Source of the DNA: Roseovarius sp. | GTDB taxonomy: Bacteria > Pseudomonadota > Alphaproteobacteria > Rhodobacterales > Rhodobacteraceae | Assembly: GCA_023260815.1 (NCBI GenBank) | Contig: JALQUE010000141.1 | Span: 1-13,451 of the forward strand | Direction of reading: 5' to 3' | DNA length: 13,451 nucleotides | In this document: one piece after another, positions 6,164 through 13,219 of the stretch | Numbering within the stretch: position 1 is the first letter of the stretch | How the letters are laid out: each line of letters opens with the position of its first letter | Notes under the pieces: generated by a model | What the model saw: only the letters and a program-made list of their open reading frames with translations | What the model was told of the DNA's origin: nothing | Databases searched by the model: none | Program-made: the position numbers and the translations under genes

Positions 6164-7060
6164 ATGGCCCAAGCGCAGAGGTCTGCGGTGACACGCAAGC
6201 CGTTGACTGTGAAGAAATCCGCCACAGTTCGGAGACGGATCGTCGCTGGCCATGTGTCTGGCGTCGAGATGCCGTCGGCGGAGCGTATGGCGGTCATGCC
6301 GGATCCCGACAGGGACGCGCCGGAAGCGCCCCAAACCCAGTTCGCGGTCGATGTGGAGGCGGCGGCGGCGGCCCCTGCGGCCTTGCGGCAGCGACTGGAT
6401 GGTCTGCTGCGCGCGGCCACAGCTGGCGCGGAGGCCGGCGCGGAGATCGGCGCGGAGACAGGAACGCGGGCCATTGCGCGGTCCCGCGCGCGCCTTGCGC
6501 CCCTTTTGGCGCTTGCATTTGACCCTGACGCGCGGCGCAAGCTGTTGCTGGGCGTGGCGGCGGTGCTGCTGCTGGTGGTCAGCGGCGGATTGGCCTTTGC
6601 CGTGTTTGGTGAGCGGACCACGGCGCAAACGGCGGTGGCGGCTCTGCCTGTGGCGCCCGCGCTGCCTGCGCCCCCTCAAGACCCAAATGGTGTGGCTGCG
6701 CCGTCACCTGTGGCTGATGGGTTGGCCATTTCCGCGCCGGCGCCAAGCGCAGGGCAGGGGATGCACCCCGAGGGCGATGTGGTCAGCCAGTACGCACAGG
6801 CAGCGCTGGCCGCTTTGCGCAATCCGGGCGCAGCTTCCATGCCACCCCCAGCCCCGGATGCCGTCGCGAGGATGGCCGAGAACAACCGTCTTTACCGCAT
6901 GGTCGCAGAGGCGATCAGCCAAGGGCAATCGGAGGATTATATCGACCGAATGGTCAATCTGGCGCATCAGCGCGGTGAGATCACAGTTCCGCCCGCTTTG
7001 ATCAAGGCAGATGGTACGGTCGATACAAAAACCGTCGTCGCGCTTTTTGCGGGCGGCTGA
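6164..7060 (+). CDS. Bitopic membrane protein of unknown function
   Basis: I do not recognise this 298-residue protein. Residues 1-35 are very basic (Arg/Lys-rich). An Ala-rich cytoplasmic region follows, with three copies of a GAEx-type tetrapeptide near 88-99. One transmembrane helix (about 127-148, LLLGVAAVLLLVVSGGLAFAVF) is preceded by DARRK, which predicts the N-terminus inside and the C-terminus in the periplasm. The outer part has a Pro/Ala-rich linker (about 160-235) and a small C-terminal region (about 236-298, MAENNRLYRMVAEAISQG...). ATG 6164 is chosen over a GTG at 6143 because GAGGG at 6151-6155 is well spaced from it. It precedes two secreted LysM/solute-binding proteins on the same strand and may act with them. 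Confidence 0.8.
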   Translation: MAQAQRSAVTRKPLTVKKSATVRRRIVAGHVSGVEMPSAERMAVMPDPDRDAPEAPQTQFAVDVEAAAAAPAALRQRLDGLLRAATAGAEAGAEIGAETGTRAIARSRARLAPLLALAFDPDARRKLLLGVAAVLLLVVSGGLAFAVFGERTTAQTAVAALPVAPALPAPPQDPNGVAAPSPVADGLAISAPAPSAGQGMHPEGDVVSQYAQAALAALRNPGAASMPPPAPDAVARMAENNRLYRMVAEAISQGQSEDYIDRMVNLAHQRGEITVPPALIKADGTVDTKTVVALFAGG

Positions 7061-7153
7061 GGTGGCGGGCGCGTTTGCATGCAAGGGCTTTGCCCGTCCG
7101 GTTTCAACCCCAACCAAACGGCGCCGCGTTTGCGCGCCCCATCGAGTAACCCC

Positions 7154-8233
7154 ATGACGTATGTTCTGTCTGTTTTTCTTTTCGTTCTCATGATCGCAAC
7201 CGGGGGGCGTGCCGATGCGCAGACCTGTGGTGGCACCTATACCGTGCAGTCCGGTGACAGCCTGTCGGTGATTGCCGACCGTCTGTACAAGAATGCCGGT
7301 ATGTGGAGTGTGATCCATCGCGACAATATCGCGGCCATCGGCCAAAGCCCGAACGCGATTTCGGTGGGTATGCGGCTGACGCTGACCTGTATCGACGGGC
7401 TTCCTGTCGGGCTTGAGGGCGGACGAGAGGTGGCGGCGGTGGACACAAGCGTGATCACGCCGGTGACCGTCCAGCCGGGCACGGCGGCGGTCAGAAACCG
7501 GATCAATCTGTTGACGGGGGGCGATTATGCGCCGTTCACCGACAAGGATTGGCATAATGGCGGGCTGATCACCGACATCGTGGACCGTGCCATGCGCAAG
7601 GCCAATCCCAGCCAGGGCTTTGCGATCCATTGGGTGAATGACTGGGGCTCGCATTTCGATCCGCTGTTGTCGAACGCGCTGCTGGATATGGGATTTCCGT
7701 GGTATCTGCCGGATTGCAACCTGACGCCCGATATCATGCGCTGCCGCGATTTCCTGTCGTCGGATTCGATGTTCGAGACGTTGATGCTGGTCTTTGCCAG
7801 CAAGGACAATCCGATCCGCTTTGACAGTGACGCCGACATCATCGGCAAGACCATCTGTCGGCCTGTCGGCTTTTTGACCTTCGATCTGGACGGTGAGGGA
7901 CGGCGCTGGATCTTGGATGACAAGGTCAAGCTGGTGACGCCGCAGACCGTTGCGGATTGCTTCCGCATGGTGGCCGAGGGCGAGGCGGATCTCCTGTCGC
8001 TGTCCGAATTCATCGGGCGCGCGGCGATGAAGGAGCTGGGGTATGAGGATCGGATCACGGTATTGCCGCGCCCGTTGTCGATCGTGGGAATTCACGTCTT
8101 TGTCCACAAGACCCACCCGCAGGCGCAAGAGTTGCTTGCGCTGATCAACAACGGTCTGCGCGGCATCCGCGAGGACGGCACCTATCAGACGATCGTGGAA
8201 GAGCACATGACGCGCATTTGGGCCGGTCTCTGA
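7154..8233 (+). CDS. LysM domain + family-3 solute-binding protein, paralogue 1
   Basis: A 359-residue predicted periplasmic protein. The signal peptide is about 1-22 (hydrophobic YVLSVFLFVLMIATGG, cut near ADA-Q). A LysM peptidoglycan-binding domain follows (about 28-78: YTVQSGDSLSVIADRLY, then MRLTLTC). The linker is about 80-115. The rest resembles a family-3 (amino-acid type) solute-binding domain (about 116-355), with DMGFPW (178-183), the CRDFLSSD block (197-204) like the family R...FSDP motif, GKTICRP (231-237) and AEGEADLLSLSE (274-285). Cysteines 25 and 79 flank LysM; 188, 197, 235 and 269 are in the binding domain, and all six recur in the next protein. ATG 7154 is chosen because it gives a proper signal peptide; an in-frame ATG at 7079 would add 25 non-signal residues. 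No ABC permease or ATPase is adjacent. Confidence 0.85.
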   Translation: MTYVLSVFLFVLMIATGGRADAQTCGGTYTVQSGDSLSVIADRLYKNAGMWSVIHRDNIAAIGQSPNAISVGMRLTLTCIDGLPVGLEGGREVAAVDTSVITPVTVQPGTAAVRNRINLLTGGDYAPFTDKDWHNGGLITDIVDRAMRKANPSQGFAIHWVNDWGSHFDPLLSNALLDMGFPWYLPDCNLTPDIMRCRDFLSSDSMFETLMLVFASKDNPIRFDSDADIIGKTICRPVGFLTFDLDGEGRRWILDDKVKLVTPQTVADCFRMVAEGEADLLSLSEFIGRAAMKELGYEDRITVLPRPLSIVGIHVFVHKTHPQAQELLALINNGLRGIREDGTYQTIVEEHMTRIWAGL

Positions 8234-8265
8234 AACTGCGCGCGGGCATCGCGAAAGGAGGGTGC

Positions 8266-9306
8266 ATGATCCAGACGACACCGATCCACTGGCTGATCCG
8301 ATTGACCGCACCGTTCGGGGCGCTGTGCCTGACCGCGCAGATTGCCGCCGCCCTGTGCGATGTCGATTACAAGGCGCAGCCCGGAGATACCCTGTTCAGC
8401 ATTGCCGAGTTTCATTACGGCGACCGGTCGCACTGGGCCGCTCTCTATGAGGTCAACGCGGCGCAACTGGCCGGGGCGACGGTGATCCCCGGGCGAACGC
8501 TTCGGGTGCCGTGTCTTGCGGGCGCCCCCGCGCCTGAGGCCGTCGTGGATGCGCCTCTGGAACGGCAGAACGCCGAGATCAACCTGTTGGGCATCGGTGA
8601 TCTTGCGCCTTTCGTGGGGCATAGCCTGCCGCAGATGGGGCTGATCCCGGACTTGGTGACCACCGCGCTGGACCTGTCCCCGTCGCCGGTCAGCCATGCT
8701 GTGTCGATCGGCACCGACCGGGCAGAACAGATTGCGCTGCTTGAATCGGTGGCGTTCGATATGGGCTTTCCCCATGCAAGGCCGGATTGCGAGGCCGCGC
8801 CCGAAGATCGGTTGTGTCGGGCATTTCACTTCTCGGATCCGTTGATGGATGTGCCGATGATGCTGTTCGTGCGCGCGGACCGTCAGTTTCCGTTTCAGGC
8901 CGATGCCGATCTGCAGGGCAAGTCGCTGTGCCGGCCCGACGGGGTGTTCACCCATGACCTTGACGCAGGCGATCGCCGTTGGATCGCGGATGGCAAGATC
9001 ACCTATGTCACCGCGCCCACGGCAAGGGGATGCTTTGAACAGGTGCTGGCCGGAGAGGTTGACGCCGTGTCGGTGGATCTGTTCGTGGGGGGCAGCGTTC
9101 TGCTGGAAAACGGATGGCGTGACCAGATCGTGCCGCTGGAACGGCCTGTGTCATTGGTCGGACTGCATGTGATCATCTCGAAAAGCCATTGGCGCGGCAC
9201 GACGCATCTCTATCGGCTGAACGCGGGTATTGCGCGCCTCAAGCAGGAGGGACGCTACGAACAGATCGTCTCGCGGCATCTGGCGTTGCTGTCGTCGCAG
9301 TTCTGA
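8266..9306 (+). CDS. LysM domain + family-3 solute-binding protein, paralogue 2
   Basis: A 346-residue paralogue of the preceding protein with the same architecture. The signal peptide is about 1-29 (APFGALCLTAQIAAA). LysM is at about 34-83 (YKAQPGDTLFSIAEFHYG, then GRTLRVPC). The family-3 solute-binding-like domain covers about 104-342, with DMGFP (165-169), CRAFHFSDP (184-192, a clear family-3 FSDP block), GKSLCRP (218-224), GDRRW (235-239) and VSLVGLHVI (295-303). Cysteines 31, 83, 175, 184, 222 and 256 match the six of paralogue 1. The start ATG 8266 is fixed by the very strong ribosome site AAGGAGGG at 8255-8262. It begins 32 bp after paralogue 1, so the two are co-translated from one message and arose by tandem duplication. 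It is convergent with the racemase-family gene. The ligand is unknown. Confidence 0.87.
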   Translation: MIQTTPIHWLIRLTAPFGALCLTAQIAAALCDVDYKAQPGDTLFSIAEFHYGDRSHWAALYEVNAAQLAGATVIPGRTLRVPCLAGAPAPEAVVDAPLERQNAEINLLGIGDLAPFVGHSLPQMGLIPDLVTTALDLSPSPVSHAVSIGTDRAEQIALLESVAFDMGFPHARPDCEAAPEDRLCRAFHFSDPLMDVPMMLFVRADRQFPFQADADLQGKSLCRPDGVFTHDLDAGDRRWIADGKITYVTAPTARGCFEQVLAGEVDAVSVDLFVGGSVLLENGWRDQIVPLERPVSLVGLHVIISKSHWRGTTHLYRLNAGIARLKQEGRYEQIVSRHLALLSSQF

Positions 9307-9331
9307 GGCGATCCGCGACAGGCGCACCCCC

Positions 9332-9353
9332 GGTCAGACGGTGGTCAGACGGT
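9332..9353. repeat. 11-bp tandem duplication across the racemase stop codon
   Basis: GGTCAGACGGT occurs twice in direct succession (9332-9342 and 9343-9353). The minus-strand TGA of the racemase-family gene (9345-9347) lies in the second copy, which is met first when reading the gene. The duplicate therefore falls just after the stop codon and leaves the protein unchanged. Confidence 0.8.
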
Positions 9354-10382
9354 GGTCATGCGCGGCCAAGTATCGGTCAGCCGATACCCCTCGGGCCAGG
9401 GATCGGAAGGGTCGAGCATGTGCTGATGTATCCCCGTGATCCACCCCCGCCCCGAGATTTCGGGCAGGATCGCGGAACGCCCGCCAACCACCGTTTCCGC
9501 GAGGATGCTGCCCGCGAAGGTCGAGCCGATGACCGATCGCGCCGTCAGCCTGTCGCCGGTTTGCATCACGCCCCTTGCATGCAGGACCGCCATGCGCGCC
9601 GACAGCGCCGTGCCGGTGGGCGACCGATCCACCTTGCCGGGCTGAATGGCGACCGCCGCGCGCGTCTCAAGCCCGTCCGGCCCCGCGTGCAACGGTCCGG
9701 CGAACAGACAGAACGAGATGTGCCGCCAGTCCGGGTTTTCGGGATGCTCAAAGCCGAGTTGCGCATTCGCCGCGTTGGTGATCCGCACCCCAAGCCGCGC
9801 GATATCGGCGGCCTCGTCGGCATCAAGGGCAAACCCCATCGCTGCGGCGTCGACGATCACGAAACTGTCGCCGCCATAAGCGGTATCGACGGTCAGCGTG
9901 CCGATCCCTTCGACGTCCAGTCTGGCGTCAAGCCGGGCCGCGAAGGAGGGCAGGTTGCGCACAAAGATACGTTCGGCCTTGCCATCGCGGCACTCGGCGC
10001 GCACCCGCACCAGCCCGCCGGGGGCTTCGAGGACAAGATGGGTTTCCGGCTCTTGCATGGGCACGATCCCGGACTCGAGCAGCACCGTCGCCACGCAGAT
10101 CGCGTTTGACCCGGACATCGGCGGCGTGTCCTCGGGTTCCATGATGATCCACGCGGCCTGCGCGTCGGGATGTTTGGGCGGCACCAGAAGGTTGACGTGT
10201 CGAAAGACCCCGCCACGCGGCTCGTTCAACACGAAATTGCGCAGGGTCTGATCCTGTGCGATCCAGCGGCTTTGGTCCCAGATGGTGTCGCCGGGCGGCG
10301 GCAGAACCCCGCCGACGATGACATCGCCCACCTCGCCTTCGGCATGGGCGGATATGACGTGGATGGTTTTGACCGATCTCAT
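9345..10382 (-). CDS. Proline racemase superfamily enzyme, probable trans-3-hydroxy-L-proline dehydratase
   Basis: A 345-residue protein of normal length for the proline racemase/hydroxyproline epimerase/trans-3-hydroxyproline dehydratase superfamily. The first catalytic motif is MSGSN (89-93, Ser90 where racemases have MCGH). The second is DRSPTGT (252-258, Thr256 where racemases have DRSPCGT). YGGDSFV (169-175), GFEHPENPDWRH (210-221) and GTHQ-like ITGIHQHMLDP (315-325) are further family blocks. Thr at the second site is known from trans-3-hydroxyproline dehydratases, which make pyrroline-2-carboxylate; hence the tentative call. The ATG at 10382 overlaps the TAA of the upstream demethylase-like gene (TAATG), and an AAGG about 8 nt upstream can serve as ribosome site. 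The GTG at 10397 is a less likely start. Coupled translation suggests a shared pathway. Confidence 0.85.
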   Translation of the reverse strand: MRSVKTIHVISAHAEGEVGDVIVGGVLPPPGDTIWDQSRWIAQDQTLRNFVLNEPRGGVFRHVNLLVPPKHPDAQAAWIIMEPEDTPPMSGSNAICVATVLLESGIVPMQEPETHLVLEAPGGLVRVRAECRDGKAERIFVRNLPSFAARLDARLDVEGIGTLTVDTAYGGDSFVIVDAAAMGFALDADEAADIARLGVRITNAANAQLGFEHPENPDWRHISFCLFAGPLHAGPDGLETRAAVAIQPGKVDRSPTGTALSARMAVLHARGVMQTGDRLTARSVIGSTFAGSILAETVVGGRSAILPEISGRGWITGIHQHMLDPSDPWPEGYRLTDTWPRMTTV

Positions 10383-12421
10383 TACAGAACCTTGCACAGC
10401 CGCAGGGCATCATAGATCGCGGCATGGGTATTGCGGGACGACACCGCATCGCCGATGCGGAACAGTTGAAACGCCCCGTCGGGATTGGTGCGGGCAAGGG
10501 TCTGCGGCCTGCCTGCGATGAAGGCGTCGTAATCCACCTCGCCCAGATTGGACGACACGGGCCGGAGATCGAAATACAGGTCATCCAGTGGCCGTGTGCC
10601 GTAATTCACCACGATCTGATCGACCCGCCGGTGACGTGTCACCCCGCCATAATCGCTGCCGATTTCGGCCAGCAGTTCATTGCCGTCGCGCCGCGCGCCC
10701 AACAGGCGCCAGGTGACGGTAAAGGTGGTGTCCAGCTTTTGCAGCGCCCGCATATAGGGGGTGAGCGACATGCCCATGACCTCGGGCGCGAAGGCGCGGT
10801 CGGGGGTCATGATCTCGACCCGGCCACCGGCCTCGGCGATGCGTTCGGCGGCTTGCAGGGCGGCGTTGTCGCCGGCTTCGTCATGGATCAGCACGTTTTG
10901 ACCGGGGGCCGCATCGCCCGACAGGATATCCCAGGCCGACACCACCAGATCGTTGCCTTCGCGCAGCATCTCGGTATGGGGCAGGCCGCCGGTGGCAATG
11001 ATCGCCACATCGGGGGCGGCATCGGTCACGGTGCCCGTGTCGGCAAAAGAATTGAAGTGAAAGGCCACGCCAAGCCGGTCGCATTCCGCCATGCGCCAGT
11101 CGATGATCGACAGCATTTCGCGCCGCCGCGCGCTGCGTGCGGTCAGCCTGATCTGTCCTCCGGGATCGGGGGCGGCTTCGTGGACCGTTACCGCATGGCC
11201 GCGTTGTGCGGCGACGCGCGCCGCTTCCAGCCCGCCGGGACCGGCGCCGACGATCAGCACGCGTTTATGTGTATCGGCCTGCGGGATCAGATGCGGTTGC
11301 GACAGTTCGCGCCCGGTGGCGGGGTTGTGGATGCACAGCGCCGCACCCCCCTGATAGATGCGATCAAGGCAGTAATTCGCACCCACGCAGGGGCGAATGC
11401 GGTCTTCCTCCCCGGCGATGATCTTGTGGATGATATGCGGCTCGGTGATATGGGCGCGGGTCATGCCGACCATGTCCAGCTTGCCGCTGGCGATGGCGTG
11501 CCGGGCCGTGGCCACATCGGGGATGCGCGCGGCATGGAACACCGGCACCTGGGTTTCGGCACGGATCTCTCCGGCGAAATCCAGATGCGGGGCGCTGCGC
11601 ATGCCCTGCACCGGGATCACATCGGTCAGCGCCGCATCGGTCGAGACATGACCGCGGATCACGTTCAGAAAATCGATCAGTCCGCTGTCGCGCAGCCGTC
11701 GCGTGATCTCGATCCCTTCGGCCTTGTCGATGCCGCCTTAGGCCTGTTCGTCGGCCACGCAGCGGATGCCGACGATGAACGCATCGCCCACCCGGTCGCG
11801 GATCGCGCGCAGCACGTCCAGCCCAAACCGCATCCGGTTGTTCAGATCGCCGCCATAGGGCGCGTCCAGCGCATTCAGCCTCGGTGACCAGAAGGCGTCC
11901 ATGAAATGCCCATAGGCCTCCAGCTCGATCCCGTCGAGGCCCGCCGCCTTCATCCGTTCGGCGGCGTCCGCGTAATCCTGCACGATGCGCGCGATGTCCC
12001 AGTCTTCGACCACCTTGGGAAAGGCGCGATGCGCAGGCTCGCGGTCGGGACCGGGGGACAGCGACGGCAGCCAGTCGCCCCTGTCCCACCGCGTGCGCCA
12101 GCCCAGATGCGTCAACTGGATCATCACCGCGCAGCCATGATCGTGGCATTCGTCGGTCAGCTTGCGCATCCATCCGACAACGTCATCGCGATAGGCCAGG
12201 ATGTTGTTGAAGGCAGGCGGGCTGTCGCGTGAGACCACCGCCGATCCGGCTGTCATGGTCAGCGCCACACCGCCTTTGGCGCGTTCCACGTGATAGGCGC
12301 GGTACGCTTCCTTGGGGAGCCCGTCTTCGGCATAGGCCGGTTCGTGCGACGTGATCATGATCCGGTTCTTCAGGGTCAGATGTTTCAACTGGTAGGGCTG
12401 AAGCAGGGGGTCGCTGGACAT
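10382..12421 (-). pseudogene. NADH:flavin oxidoreductase / FAD demethylase-like gene with an in-frame TAA
   Basis: One 680-codon frame is split by a single TAA at 11740-11738 (codon 228), with no frameshift. The product would resemble Old Yellow Enzyme-type demethylases of the dimethylglycine/N-methylproline demethylase group (DgcA/Stc2-like). The TIM-barrel FMN domain covers about 1-370 (LKNRIMITSHEPAYAEDG at 17-34, MIQLTHLGWRTRWDRGDW at 100-117, GIELEAYGHFMDAFWSP at 164-180). An iron-sulfur-type region has Cys345, Cys351 and Cys363 (RPCVGANYC...LCIHNP). The C-terminal dinucleotide-binding domain has GAGPGG at about 392-397. Length and both halves fit the family, so the stop is recent or a sequence error. 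If real, translation gives a 227-residue fragment; a GTG at 11662 could in principle restart translation but would miss most of the barrel. AAAAGG lies 8 nt before ATG 12421. The gene is divergent from tetR and coupled to the racemase-family gene. Confidence 0.85.
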
Positions 12422-12512
12422 CGGCGCGCCTTTTCGAATCTGCCGCGGTTTGATCGACGTTGAAAAAAATGTTCATTCATGTCAAGTTTCATGACGAGTA
12501 TGCACATTTTAG
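12422..12512. promoter_or_regulatory. Divergent promoter/operator region between the catabolic pair and tetR
   Basis: This 91-bp AT-richer gap holds several dyads: AATGTTCATT (12468-12477, AATG/CATT), TCATG-N8-CATGA (12477-12494), and GTCA-N7-TGAC (12481-12495). On the minus strand a perfect -35 box TTGACA (12485-12480) lies inside the second dyad, but no good -10 is seen at 16-18 bp. The arrangement is typical of a TetR repressor site controlling both directions. Which dyad is used cannot be decided by reading. Confidence 0.5.
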
Positions 12513-13181
12513 ATGGGCGCGATGGTGGTGCAAGGTTCTGACACGGCGGGCGGCCTGGATGGGGCGCGCAAGGAAAGCGGCTGGCGCGGCTCGCGGGAGC
12601 TGTGGTTGGAGGCGGCGCTGACCGCGCTGATCGAGGGCGGGGTCGATGCGGTCAAGATACAGCCCCTGGCCGGGGCGCTGTCCCTGTCGCGGACCAGCTT
12701 TTACTGGTTCTTCACGGATCGTGGCGATCTTCTGAATGCGCTGTTGGATCATTGGGAGGCAACCAACTCGGCGCATCTTCTGGAGGCGGCCAACGCCTAT
12801 GCCGCCACCGCCAACGAGGCGGTGCTGAATGTCATTGCCTGTTTCATCGACGAGACCTGTTTCGATGCGCGGCTGGAATTCGCCATCCGGGGTTGGGCGC
12901 TGCAATCCGATCAGGTCATGGCCCGCCTGAACGCCGCTGACAGCCACCGGATCGCGGCGCTGCAGGCGATGCTGGAACGCCACGGGTACGTGCCACAAGA
13001 TGCCTATGTGCGCACCAGCATGCTATACCATGGGCAGATCGGCTATATCTCGATGCAGGTTAACGAGACGCTTTTTACCCGGCTTGAGCGCGTGCCGTTC
13101 TACGCGCGCGCATATACCGGCATGGCCCCGTCCGAAGCCGAGATGACCCGGTTTCTGGCGCGGTTCGCCACGGCCGCCTGA
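12513..13181 (+). CDS. TetR/AcrR family transcriptional regulator
   Basis: A 222-residue regulator. The N-terminal helix-turn-helix domain covers about residues 24-80 (WRGSRELWLEAALTALIEGGVDAVKIQPLAGALSLSRTSFYWFFTDRGDLLNALL region), with LSLSRTSFYWFF (57-67) as the recognition helix typical of TetR. The C-terminal helical part (about 85-220) would hold the ligand pocket and dimer interface. An in-frame TAG sits immediately before ATG 12513, so the start is this ATG or the one at 12522; neither has a clear ribosome site and the message may be leaderless. Being divergent from the demethylase-like/racemase-family pair, it is the obvious candidate to control it. The inducer is not known; a substrate or intermediate of the pathway is likely. 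Confidence 0.92.
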   Translation: MGAMVVQGSDTAGGLDGARKESGWRGSRELWLEAALTALIEGGVDAVKIQPLAGALSLSRTSFYWFFTDRGDLLNALLDHWEATNSAHLLEAANAYAATANEAVLNVIACFIDETCFDARLEFAIRGWALQSDQVMARLNAADSHRIAALQAMLERHGYVPQDAYVRTSMLYHGQIGYISMQVNETLFTRLERVPFYARAYTGMAPSEAEMTRFLARFATAA

Positions 13182-13219
13182 TCCTTTGTGGTGGCTGACC
13201 GGCGCCCGTTAGACGCGCG

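Noticed and set aside
7079..7153. Earlier start for LysM paralogue 1
   Set aside because: The 25 added residues are not signal-peptide-like and would bury the clear signal sequence that begins at 7154. The stretch instead contains a TTGCATGCAA palindrome and a small GGGC-TTT-GCCC hairpin, which fit a non-coding gap.
11738..11740. Recoding (selenocysteine/pyrrolysine) at the internal stop
   Set aside because: The codon is TAA, which neither system uses, and no suitable hairpin is evident directly after it; mutation or sequence error is the simpler explanation.
10424..11887. 487-codon plus-strand ORF opposite the demethylase-like gene
   Set aside because: It is an antisense shadow with His/Gly/Asp-rich random composition; the minus strand has recognisable flavoprotein motifs throughout.
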